The notes below the pieces were generated by a model, which saw only the letters and a list, made by a program, of their open reading frames with translations, had not been told where the DNA came from and did no database searches. A stretch of DNA of 51,571 bases from IMG/VR virus record IMGVR_UViG_3300013103_000012, positions 1 to 51,571 of that record. The stretch is one strand, 5' to 3'. A program made the position numbers and the translations under genes. Below, one piece after another: positions 25,392 to 32,244 of this stretch. The stretch comes from a virus. Every line of letters starts with the position of its first letter. Positions within the stretch are counted from its first letter, which is position 1.

Positions 25392-25509
25392 TGTCCTAAT
25401 AGCTAATTACCCCTTTGGTTAAAGCGCCTGGCAGCCTGGTGTGGGCAATACCACACTGTACTAGAGTAATTGTACGCGGGGAGATGACGTTCGAATCGTC
25501 AAAGGACAC
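25392..25509 (+). other. tRNA-like element B, interrupted
   Basis: Acceptor-like strands TGTCCT (25392-25397) and AGGACA (25503-25508) pair over 6 bp. A D-arm-like part (AGCTAATT...GGTTAAAGC) is followed by about 60 bases with two hairpins (25439-25456 and 25458-25475), then T-arm TGACG-TTCGAAT-CGTCA. No ordinary anticodon arm is visible. The same bases 25401-25425 can also be aligned with the H41/H42 region of 23S rRNA just upstream of the L11-binding domain, so both readings are kept open. Confidence 0.4.
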
Positions 25510-25517
25510 TACGGGAA

Positions 25518-25603
25518 GTTGGCTTAGAAGCAGCCAGTATGAGTGCTAATTACACACGTGCATACATCTTTTAAAGAGTAGGAAATCGGGTACTATCCAC
25601 TGG
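25518..25603 (+). other. Segment matching the 23S rRNA GTPase-associated centre (L11-binding domain)
   Basis: GTTGGCTTAGAAGCAGCCA (25518-25536) is, from memory of the E. coli sequence, identical over 19 nt to the helix-43 part of the L11-binding domain (around nt 1057-1075). It is followed, after an inserted hairpin (GTATG...CATAC, 25537-25565), by ATCTTTTAAAGA, corresponding to ATCATTTAAAGA in 23S, and later by GTACTATCCACTGG, corresponding to GTAATAGCTCACTGG. The blocks are in rRNA order. A single 19-nt match in 2 kb is far beyond chance. Confidence 0.7.
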
Positions 25604-25966
25604 GACACTAACCAACACAGTCAGACCAGTATAGATGCAATCACACCGAATACCTTTTGGCGTAACAGCACACCACAGCGCAATTGGAACTACTTTCACA
25701 TCACCGGCGCTATATAAATAGAACTGAGAAGGGCAAGTTGCATCACTTGTAGTAGTAAAAGTACATCATCGGCAATTGATAATTGCCTTCATACTGGTAC
25801 ATGAATATAACCAGAGGTAGAGCTATAGCTGGCTAAACCATAGCAACATCCACTTCTAATCTTGATATCTACAGTAAACGGTATTTCAAGTACTTTGTTA
25901 AGTAACAGTGAAAAGATGAGGACCAACACTAGTTAGTACGGATTAATCATCCGTATGTTTTTATAT

Positions 25967-26047
25967 GCGGGATGTAGATTTACTAAACCTAATGATGACT
26001 AGTTAAGTCAGAAGGCAGAGGATGTTCAATTCATCTGTCCCGTTCCA
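25967..26047 (+). tRNA. tRNA-like element C, formal anticodon GUU, encoded CCA
   Basis: Acceptor GCGGGAT/GTCCCGT (7 pairs, two G-U), anticodon stem TGAC/GTCA around loop TAGTTAA, T-arm GGATG-TTCAATT-CATCT, U73 and CCA (26045-26047). The formal anticodon GUU would be asparagine, but position 33 is A, not U. The D-region (25976-25994) has no GG and only a poor stem, and the variable loop is long. It may be an unusual tRNA or a tRNA-like domain of the larger RNA. Confidence 0.5.
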
Positions 26048-26077
26048 AATCTTAGTGATGAGTGTACACGAAACAAA

Positions 26078-26102
26078 TCTGGTTCGAATCCAGAGGTGTG
26101 GG
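26078..26102 (+). other. Orphan T-arm (tRNA-like element D)
   Basis: TCTGG-TTCGAAT-CCAGA followed by GGTGTGG, which would be the 3' acceptor strand of a tRNA. The matching 5' strand CCACACC is not found immediately upstream; the GTGGG within it pairs instead with CCCAC downstream (26121-26125). It may be half of a split or permuted tRNA, or a structural T-loop. Confidence 0.4.
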
Positions 26103-26187
26103 TAGAATTCCTACCTGAGCCCACGTTGATAATCGTTGGATAAACCATCAATGTGTACATTCTTCGGTGAGATTATATCCACCCGCA

Positions 26188-26455
26188 ACTCCAGAGTTCA
26201 CATTCGACACGCGTATAGTTGATTTGAGGAGTGTAACCTTTGAACATATATGCAATAGCATCACACCTGTGACGGTGTCTGGGCTAGTCCTTCTTATGGA
26301 CAGTGCAGAAGTGGGAAACGAACCACCTGTATGATACGGGAATGAGCCAACAAGTGCCGTGTAATAAATCGATAAAGCATAAAACCTACGTAAGGTACAC
26401 TGTTCCTTCGGGAGGAAAGCAGAAGTACTATGGGACGAGAACTCTCAAAGAACGT
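26188..26455 (+). other. Ordered similarity to 23S rRNA domain V (peptidyl-transferase region)
   Basis: In order: ACTCC then AGAGTTCACATTCGAC (26193-26208; 23S helix 89 loop reads AGAGTTCACATCGAC in many bacteria) closed by GGAGT (26228-26232); CATCACA (26259-26265) and TCTGGGCT (~26278-26285), compare CATCACATCCTGGGGCT; AAGGTACACTGTTC (26392-26405), compare the A-loop AAGGGTATGGCTGTTC; GTAC; and AGAACGT (26449-26455), compare TTTAGAACGTCG. Single matches are weak; the order and spacing together are suggestive. Many conserved catalytic-core bases are absent, so it is not a normal rRNA. Confidence 0.4.
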
Positions 26456-26589
26456 ACAAAGTGGTTCAACCACGGTCAAGTCACAGGTCTTGGCAGAACA
26501 ATATAATTATATGGAGTACATATCATGGATAGCTGAGTTCAGAACAGCAATGTGTACTCTAGTATGAATATACTAATAAAGGACAATAA

Positions 26590-27036
26590 ATGACACACGA
26601 ACAAGAGCTTATACACTGGAAGAATATGGTCAAACTTTACAAGTTCGATTATCTTACAGGTATGAAACAACGAAGAGACTTCGAGGTCGAGACTATGCAC
26701 AAGCTTACAAACCAGAAGTTCTGGTTGGCTATGTTTGATGTGACAGGCTTGCACAAGGTGAATAGAGACAAAGGATTCGCTGCAGGCGATGCCTTGATCA
26801 AACAGGTTGCTACAGAGATCCAAGGAATGGCCACACTATGGGAAGTCTACAGGATAGGTGGTGATGAGTTCATGGCTCTATTCTTTGAAGAGCCTGATGT
26901 GGACTCAATTCCGAATGCTACAGGCTGTTCTATGCACAGTAACAACTTCAAAAGCTTCGGAGATTTACTTGACAGTGTGGACAGATGTGTCATTGATAAG
27001 AAGAAGTCTCTAGGTAATAGGAGAGAGGATGATTAG
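26590..27036 (+). CDS. Minimal GGDEF-domain protein (diguanylate-cyclase-like)
   Basis: 148 residues. DYLTGMKQRRDFE, the substrate-site pattern DVTGLHKVNRDKGFAAGDAL and the signature RIGGDEF are all present, so the active site looks intact. The domain stands alone without sensor or receiver domains and its C-terminus is shorter than the usual ~170 residues. It could make cyclic di-GMP or a related nucleotide in the infected cell. No inhibitory-site RxxD is seen. GGDEF genes are unusual in phages. Confidence 0.88.
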   Translation: MTHEQELIHWKNMVKLYKFDYLTGMKQRRDFEVETMHKLTNQKFWLAMFDVTGLHKVNRDKGFAAGDALIKQVATEIQGMATLWEVYRIGGDEFMALFFEEPDVDSIPNATGCSMHSNNFKSFGDLLDSVDRCVIDKKKSLGNRREDD

Positions 27037-27288
27037 ATGAAGATGTACTTTATTAAGAGTTACAAAGGGGACTTCCTGTACGCATCAGAGGATGCGCAGA
27101 CACTCATGAAGGCTCAAGGCTATAAAGACGAATTTGGGCCTGTTGAGTCCCAAGAGAACTTAGAATACTGTGACGAAGTAGAAGAGATACCCCTTAGTAG
27201 GGTACGTTACTGGTCAAACAGAAAGACGGAGACTGAACACTTAGTCTTTATTAATGAGGCACTAGCCAAATACAGAGTAAAAAACTAG
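27037..27288 (+). CDS. Hypothetical acidic protein
   Basis: 83 residues immediately after the GGDEF gene (stop TAG adjoining ATG). Acidic alpha/beta protein of unknown function; co-translation with the GGDEF protein is likely. Confidence 0.65.
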   Translation: MKMYFIKSYKGDFLYASEDAQTLMKAQGYKDEFGPVESQENLEYCDEVEEIPLSRVRYWSNRKTETEHLVFINEALAKYRVKN

Positions 27289-27423
27289 ATGCAGTTCACA
27301 CCACTTATAAAGCTACTTCGTAGATACTTGTACGAATCACAGTTCAACAATACTAATCTGGTACTTAGTTACCAACAAATAGTTACTCTTATTATGAGTA
27401 CAAAACCAAAGGAAAATAAATGA
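27289..27423 (+). CDS. 44-residue small basic protein
   Basis: ATG follows the upstream stop directly and the stop overlaps the next ATG (ATGA). The product starts MQFTPLIKLLRRYLYESQF and may form an amphipathic helix. Coding is supported by coupling on both sides. Confidence 0.6.
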   Translation: MQFTPLIKLLRRYLYESQFNNTNLVLSYQQIVTLIMSTKPKENK

Positions 27424-27857
27424 ACAAAATATTAATAGATTTCCCAATAGGGGATTGGAGTGGAGATGGTCATAACCAGTGCACCACATACACTGTTAAA
27501 AGTGCTAAACCCGTAGATGATTTACGAGAAGCCCACTTCAAGTGTAAAGAACTGCTTGGCTTTGCGATAGGCGATATGTGTAAGGATTATGAGGAATTTA
27601 CTATACGAGAAGACATCCTTGATATATTAGAGGCTAATAAACTGCTTAGTAAGGCTTATTACAAAGCAGAAAGTGCGGAAAGATTTGATGCAGACCCAGA
27701 AGAACTGTGTGAGATATGGGTGAATGTACTTAATCACATTGATACTACGTTAGAGTTGGAGCTTACTGTAAGGCCTAAAAACGAGAGTATAAATTTCTAT
27801 GGTTTTGATGAAAAACGTAGGCACTTAAGTACTCCAGGGTATGGGCTGTTTGAGTAG
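27420..27857 (+). CDS. Hypothetical acidic protein
   Basis: 145 residues, acidic, with AAAGGAAAATAA before the start. No recognised motif. Followed by about 300 bases without a complete gene. Confidence 0.65.
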   Translation: MNKILIDFPIGDWSGDGHNQCTTYTVKSAKPVDDLREAHFKCKELLGFAIGDMCKDYEEFTIREDILDILEANKLLSKAYYKAESAERFDADPEELCEIWVNVLNHIDTTLELELTVRPKNESINFYGFDEKRRHLSTPGYGLFE

Positions 27858-27893
27858 CCCTTCCGACTTAAGCTACTTCGTATAAGAGATAGG

Positions 27894-27899
27894 TATAAT
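27894..27899 (+). promoter_or_regulatory. Probable -10 box before the MoxR/VWA unit
   Basis: A consensus TATAAT in the intergenic region after 27857. No clear -35 at standard spacing. It would drive the defective small gene and the MoxR-VWA genes. Confidence 0.4.
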
Positions 27900-27935
27900 C
27901 ACTTATAAGTTTTTAAACGATAAATAATACACCAC

Positions 27936-28157
27936 ATGAGAACTACCTTATAAACTGTATATACGCCTTCTCTGGCTTTAGACAAAAACATACAGGAATT
28001 TCAAGATTCAACAAAACATCTTATTGCAAATCACTCGGACGGAAACTTAGATGAGTCACCAAAGGCGTACAAATCTATATTCGAAGTTATGGAACTTCAA
28101 AAAGATCTCGTACAAGAAATTGATAGAATAATACCAATACTAAATATAAAAGGATAA
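27936..28157 (+). pseudogene. Small gene with an in-frame early stop
   Basis: ATG at 27936 reads MRTTL, then TAA (27951-27953). The same frame then stays open for 67 codons with clearly protein-like content (DKNIQEFQDSTKHLIANHSD, FEVMELQKDLVQEIDRI) and ends four bases before the MoxR gene. Either a short gene has acquired a stop, or translation starts at a non-standard codon. Confidence 0.45.
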
Positions 28158-28161
28158 ATAA

Positions 28162-29340
28162 ATGAATGACTTAATAGTACAAACGATACAACGAAATATA
28201 GAAGGCCAGTTCGAAGGTAGGGATCTACTTCCACTGAACTTACTAGGTTCACCGGGAATAGGAAAGACGAGTACGATAAGAGAGATTGCTTCAAGACTTG
28301 ATGCAGGATTTCTAGACGTGTCACTGCCTTCAAAGAACTTAGAGTACTTCAACGGTATACCTTCATTCGTAGATGCTCCACAAATGGCTAAGTACACACT
28401 TGGAGGAAGAACTCCTCAAAGTACAGAGTGGTCTGTTCCAGAGATGATACTTTCTGCGAACTTACTTGCTGAAGAACATGGACAGGCTATAATTCTACTA
28501 GATGACTTTCACAAATTGAATGTCTCTACGTCTGCAATTATGTACGAACTACTTCTAGAGAGAAAGATAGGTCGTTACAGATTACATCCAAGAGTTGCCA
28601 TTATATGTGCACAGAATGCTTCGGAAGAGGCTGGTATGCAGGTTATGGAGAGTCCGATCAAGGATAGGCTTTCACTAATGGAGTCAAAGTTTGACTTCAA
28701 CTACTGGCATACGAACTACGGTAAGTTCCTACACCATTACATTTCGTCATTTCTAAAGAACAATCCACAATACACACTAGAGGAAGAGTCGGTCGACCTT
28801 GAGTCAACTGCTTCTCCTCGATCTTGGCACCAGTTGTCAAATGAGTTTGGGCTATATGATAATGAATACATACAAGAACATGCTGTATTCCTTGCTTCAC
28901 AAAAGGTCTCTTCAGAGGCTGCAGGTGAGCTTGCAAAACACATTGCGTATATGGAGGCTATAGACTTTACGAACATAGTTGCTAATAATACGATGATAGA
29001 TATTGAGGATCTGAAGATTCAGGAACAACTTGTATGGCCATATATTGTGAATTATATTCACACTCCAAAGGACGCTGCATACTTGATAAAGCTTATCAAC
29101 CACAATGCAAAGGCTAATACGTTCCTAGGATTTATTTCCAGTGAGTTATTTACCAAAAGCCAGTTCAGAGATAAGGGTAATCCGATTACACCTGCTCAGG
29201 GAATTGCCATTGATAAGTTAATGGGGATGTATGCAGATGACAATTACAAGATGTCACAAGCTGACAAAGACTTACTTGCTAAGACTGATTTCAAAGACTT
29301 GGCCACTCTACAACAACTAGTTGCAGACTACTTAAGATAA
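28162..29340 (+). CDS. MoxR-like AAA+ ATPase
   Basis: 392 residues. Walker A LLGSPGIGKTS near residue 30, Walker B AIILLDDF near residue 115, and a sensor-like ICAQNAS near 150 with an arginine-containing PIKDRLSLM. The fold and its pairing with a VWA protein next door are typical of MoxR-type chaperone ATPases, which remodel or load cofactors into protein complexes. The target of this phage pair is unknown. Confidence 0.85.
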   Translation: MNDLIVQTIQRNIEGQFEGRDLLPLNLLGSPGIGKTSTIREIASRLDAGFLDVSLPSKNLEYFNGIPSFVDAPQMAKYTLGGRTPQSTEWSVPEMILSANLLAEEHGQAIILLDDFHKLNVSTSAIMYELLLERKIGRYRLHPRVAIICAQNASEEAGMQVMESPIKDRLSLMESKFDFNYWHTNYGKFLHHYISSFLKNNPQYTLEEESVDLESTASPRSWHQLSNEFGLYDNEYIQEHAVFLASQKVSSEAAGELAKHIAYMEAIDFTNIVANNTMIDIEDLKIQEQLVWPYIVNYIHTPKDAAYLIKLINHNAKANTFLGFISSELFTKSQFRDKGNPITPAQGIAIDKLMGMYADDNYKMSQADKDLLAKTDFKDLATLQQLVADYLR

Positions 29341-29355
29341 TAAAAGGATTAAATA

Positions 29356-30750
29356 ATGAATAAACACGACTTTATAAAAGAGGCTGAAAAGACTATTTCA
29401 AGAGACATGGCAGTGAGTATAAATTCTCTAATGTCACTGAGTAAGACTTCATACTTGACATGTGGACTATTCCTGAAATTACCTATCGTAATTACATGTG
29501 AACAGTCTACAAAGGTTTCACGATCGTCTACGTTACAACTTACAGACTTGAACAAAGTTCTTGCTGTATACACAGTTCCAGGAGACATTACGAATATACA
29601 TTTCACATTCTTATACGAAGATGAAAAGCACCTAGACCACATCTTACGAACACTTGAGAAACACTTACACTTCTTTACGTACAAATACATAAAAGAGTTA
29701 CAACACATAGTTCGTAAACACAAGACAACGACTCATGCACAAATGATGGCTAAACAAGGGACAGATGAACAACTTACATATGTACAGACTATTCTTGCAA
29801 ATGACTTCGTTATAAATGCTTATATGAAGTCTCTATATGACGCATCTCCATTGGCTGCTAAATGGAAGGAATTAATTCCATTCATAAATTACAATCCTGA
29901 ATATGCTGACATGACTGAGATACAAGTTATGAAGGAACTTGTTACAGGTGCTGCACAGATTAATGCTTCTAAGTTCTCAGAGAACATTCACAAGTTCACA
30001 TACTTGAATATTGATACATACATGGTCGAAGAGGGTCCATCTGCTGATGTCTCTATTTCGAACTTAGGTGACAATTTATACAGAACGGTTAAAGACGCTA
30101 CTTCTGGTGGAGGTAATGGTGCTGGAGAAATCTTTCAAGAACTTTTCGAGGCTGTTAAGGTTGATGTTTCTTGGTTCAAGAAGTTAAAGGCTTCGATCAA
30201 GAAGACCGTACACCACAAGTCTAACGACTTCCACCAGTCTTGGTCAAACTTGAACAACACATACAGACACTTATATAGTTCACCAGTTCCTATCTTCACA
30301 GAGAAGAAGTTGAACTTGATTATATCTGTGGATAATTCTGGTTCAATGAATACAGAGGACTTACAAAAGTTGTTATACTTGATTAAAGAATCTGGGAAAC
30401 AGATTGCAAGATGTAAGGTATTAGTACATACTACTGACGTTGCACAAGAGTTTGATCTTAATGACGAATACGATATAAGTTTACATCCAGAATTCATGAC
30501 TGCCTTCAGTGTTAGGCATGCAGATGGCGGGACTAGTCATAATGAAGTGTTTAAGAAGATACAAGACATGAGGCTACAGAATCCTAATGAATACATATAT
30601 TTTAGTTTTTCAGACAACTTTTCAGACATTGAGTCTACAATACACAACTACCCAATAATGAGACAACTTACAAAGTACTGGATTAGTCCATCTTGTGGGA
30701 AGATGGTAAATACAGACACTGTCTCTGGTACGAACGTAATTATACCTTAG
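29356..30750 (+). CDS. VWA-domain protein partner of MoxR ATPase
   Basis: 464 residues. The C-terminal ~150 residues form a von Willebrand A domain with an intact metal-site motif IISVDNSGSMN and the later GGTSHNE. The N-terminal 300 residues are helical and resemble the metallopeptidase-like domains often fused to VWA in such proteins, although no HExxH is seen. Starts after AAAAGGATTAAATA, 15 bases after the ATPase. Confidence 0.85.
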   Translation: MNKHDFIKEAEKTISRDMAVSINSLMSLSKTSYLTCGLFLKLPIVITCEQSTKVSRSSTLQLTDLNKVLAVYTVPGDITNIHFTFLYEDEKHLDHILRTLEKHLHFFTYKYIKELQHIVRKHKTTTHAQMMAKQGTDEQLTYVQTILANDFVINAYMKSLYDASPLAAKWKELIPFINYNPEYADMTEIQVMKELVTGAAQINASKFSENIHKFTYLNIDTYMVEEGPSADVSISNLGDNLYRTVKDATSGGGNGAGEIFQELFEAVKVDVSWFKKLKASIKKTVHHKSNDFHQSWSNLNNTYRHLYSSPVPIFTEKKLNLIISVDNSGSMNTEDLQKLLYLIKESGKQIARCKVLVHTTDVAQEFDLNDEYDISLHPEFMTAFSVRHADGGTSHNEVFKKIQDMRLQNPNEYIYFSFSDNFSDIESTIHNYPIMRQLTKYWISPSCGKMVNTDTVSGTNVIIP

Positions 30751-30774
30751 TTAATACACATCAGAAGGAAATAC

Positions 30775-30828
30775 ATGAACACAATTACGACAGAGACATT
30801 CATGTCTCGATTAAAGGACCTTAAATGA
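30775..30828 (+). CDS. 17-residue leader ORF coupled to the next gene
   Basis: ATG after AGAAGGAAATAC encodes MNTITTETFMSRLKDLK; its stop overlaps the next start (ATGA at 30825). The next gene has only AAAGGACCTTAA of its own, within this ORF, so the leader may control its translation by coupling. Confidence 0.45.
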   Translation: MNTITTETFMSRLKDLK

Positions 30829-31517
30829 CACAATTTGAATATGTGATGAATATATCGAAGGTAGATTCACACAAGACATTAAAGGCTGCTGAGGAGTTCA
30901 TACGAGAGTTGAATGACCTTTCGTTGCCTTCTGTTTCACACTACGGAGCTACACCCTCTCCAGCGGACATAGAGGCTACTAGAGTTTTCTACAAGTTGTT
31001 TACATACGCTATTAAGAAACACACTAGAGAACTTCCCCTGTTTATACATGACAAGGTTAGGAGTCTTTCTAATACTCTTACAAGTATTTACTTCAATCCT
31101 CAGAATAGTAGACGACCACTACTACCCTCACACGACATATACATAGACACATTCCAATACGTGGATGTTGTTCAATTTGATTACGACCGAGGAGAACTTA
31201 TCAAGAATTTAGACATAACAATAGGCTCTAACATGCAACCGTACTCACTCAGTTTCCGTATTAATGTTCCTTCTGAGTACCACTACCAAGGACCTAATAG
31301 AGAACTTCTATACTTAGAAGACCTTAGACAACAGTTCCCACCAGAGGAAGCACACACTGTACTTGATCTTGCGATTGAGGGACAATACAAGAGGACTGCT
31401 CCTGACATGGAAAAACTTCAAGAGTCTATCGACCATCTTGAGTCAATTACAAAGGCTATGTACATTATACAGAGTAAATTCTCTGCTAAGTTACTTGCAG
31501 TTCCGGAGGAAGTTTGA
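30825..31517 (+). CDS. Hypothetical protein
   Basis: 230 residues, mixed alpha/beta, coupled to a 17-codon leader upstream and to the RuvC-like gene downstream by four-base overlaps. The central region from about 95 to 150 is beta-rich. No known domain. Confidence 0.7.
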   Translation: MTQFEYVMNISKVDSHKTLKAAEEFIRELNDLSLPSVSHYGATPSPADIEATRVFYKLFTYAIKKHTRELPLFIHDKVRSLSNTLTSIYFNPQNSRRPLLPSHDIYIDTFQYVDVVQFDYDRGELIKNLDITIGSNMQPYSLSFRINVPSEYHYQGPNRELLYLEDLRQQFPPEEAHTVLDLAIEGQYKRTAPDMEKLQESIDHLESITKAMYIIQSKFSAKLLAVPEEV

Positions 31518-32062
31518 TGATCTGTTCAGTCGATATAGGACTTACTGGTGGGCTATACAATGGCACAGGCCACTGTATAATGCCTACGAAGACTCTCGAG
31601 ACAAAGCCTGCCGTAATGATTCTTGCAAAAGATTCCAATGGCAAGAAACAACTCTACAAGTCAGGCCCACTAGAAGGTACTCCGAAATACAAGATAAAGA
31701 CTCCTGCTAAGACTATGAAGGTCTTAGATGTCTTTGCCATTCAGAAGTTCTTCAAAGGGGCTTCTACGATTGTGCTAGAGGCACAAGGGACTTCTATGGG
31801 GAATAGTAGTAGGAGTTCAAGGACGACTGCAATGAACTACGGTAAGTTACTCGCAATTGCTGAGCTTACAGGTGCTGAAGTTGTTACTGTTCCACCTCAC
31901 GTGTGGAAGAAGGCTCTTGGACTTTCTCAAGACAAGATGGATTCGATCCTTCTTGCGGAGAAGTTGACAGGAGAGTCTTTCAGAACGCCTAGAGGCAGAT
32001 TACTAGATGGCCAAGGTGAAGCTCTGCTTATCCACCACTGGTACACGACAAAGGATAAATAA
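31514..32062 (+). CDS. RuvC-like Holliday junction resolvase / RNase H-fold nuclease
   Basis: 182 residues. An RNase H-fold signature starts SVDIGLTGGLY (first acidic residue), has IVLEAQGTSMGNSSRSS (second, with the RuvC-like Q-S region) and ends with DGQGEALLIHHW (final acidic pair, usually DGxADA). Phage resolvases of this kind cut branched DNA before packaging. Confidence 0.82.
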   Translation: MMICSVDIGLTGGLYNGTGHCIMPTKTLETKPAVMILAKDSNGKKQLYKSGPLEGTPKYKIKTPAKTMKVLDVFAIQKFFKGASTIVLEAQGTSMGNSSRSSRTTAMNYGKLLAIAELTGAEVVTVPPHVWKKALGLSQDKMDSILLAEKLTGESFRTPRGRLLDGQGEALLIHHWYTTKDK

Positions 32063-32241
32063 TGGCGGACATATCGATGTGCACCCCGACAGAGACAGAG
32101 ACAGAGTGCCCACAACGGGACACTTGCTACAGATTCACGGCCAAGGCTTGTGAATATAGACAGGCGTACTTTCTTACTCCTCCTATTGAGGATGGAGTTT
32201 GTAAGTACTACTGGGAAGAGATATTAGATAATAAGGAATAA
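32062..32241 (+). CDS. Small cysteine-rich protein
   Basis: 59 residues after AAAGGATAA. Cysteines in CPQRDTCYRF, ACEYR and VCKYYW suggest a zinc site. Related in spacing to the protein at 19723. One-base overlap with the RuvC-like gene. Function unknown. Confidence 0.65.
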   Translation: MADISMCTPTETETECPQRDTCYRFTAKACEYRQAYFLTPPIEDGVCKYYWEEILDNKE

Positions 32242-32244
32242 TAA

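Larger units (their letters stand above)
24571..26580 (+). ncRNA. ~2-kb non-coding locus: large structured RNA(s) with tRNA-like and rRNA-like parts
   Basis: No credible gene occurs here: short open frames lack ribosome-binding sites and family resemblance. The sequence is instead dense with hairpins. Examples are CTTACC/GGTAAG (24579/24605), GTACAAG/CTTGTAC (24665/24728) enclosing CTATG-GTGA-CATAG, GGCAGT/ACTGCC and CAAC-TTAG-GTTG (~24925-24956), GGCTT/AAGCC (~25085), CTACG/CGTAG (~25215) and GTGTGG/CCACAC (25439/25451). It contains four T-arm-like elements and blocks matching 23S rRNA (own entries). Alternatives are a large ornate phage RNA such as GOLLD or ROOL, or several separate RNAs. 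Strand is inferred from the tRNA- and rRNA-like parts. Confidence 0.75.

Noticed and set aside
26303-26506. 67-codon open frame in the RNA locus
   Set aside because: No ribosome-binding site, and it overlaps the rRNA-like blocks and the TTCC-TTCG-GGA hairpin; treated as chance.
24571-26580. Group I or group II intron
   Set aside because: No P/Q/R/S core strings of group I introns, no domain V of group II introns, and no flanking split gene were found.
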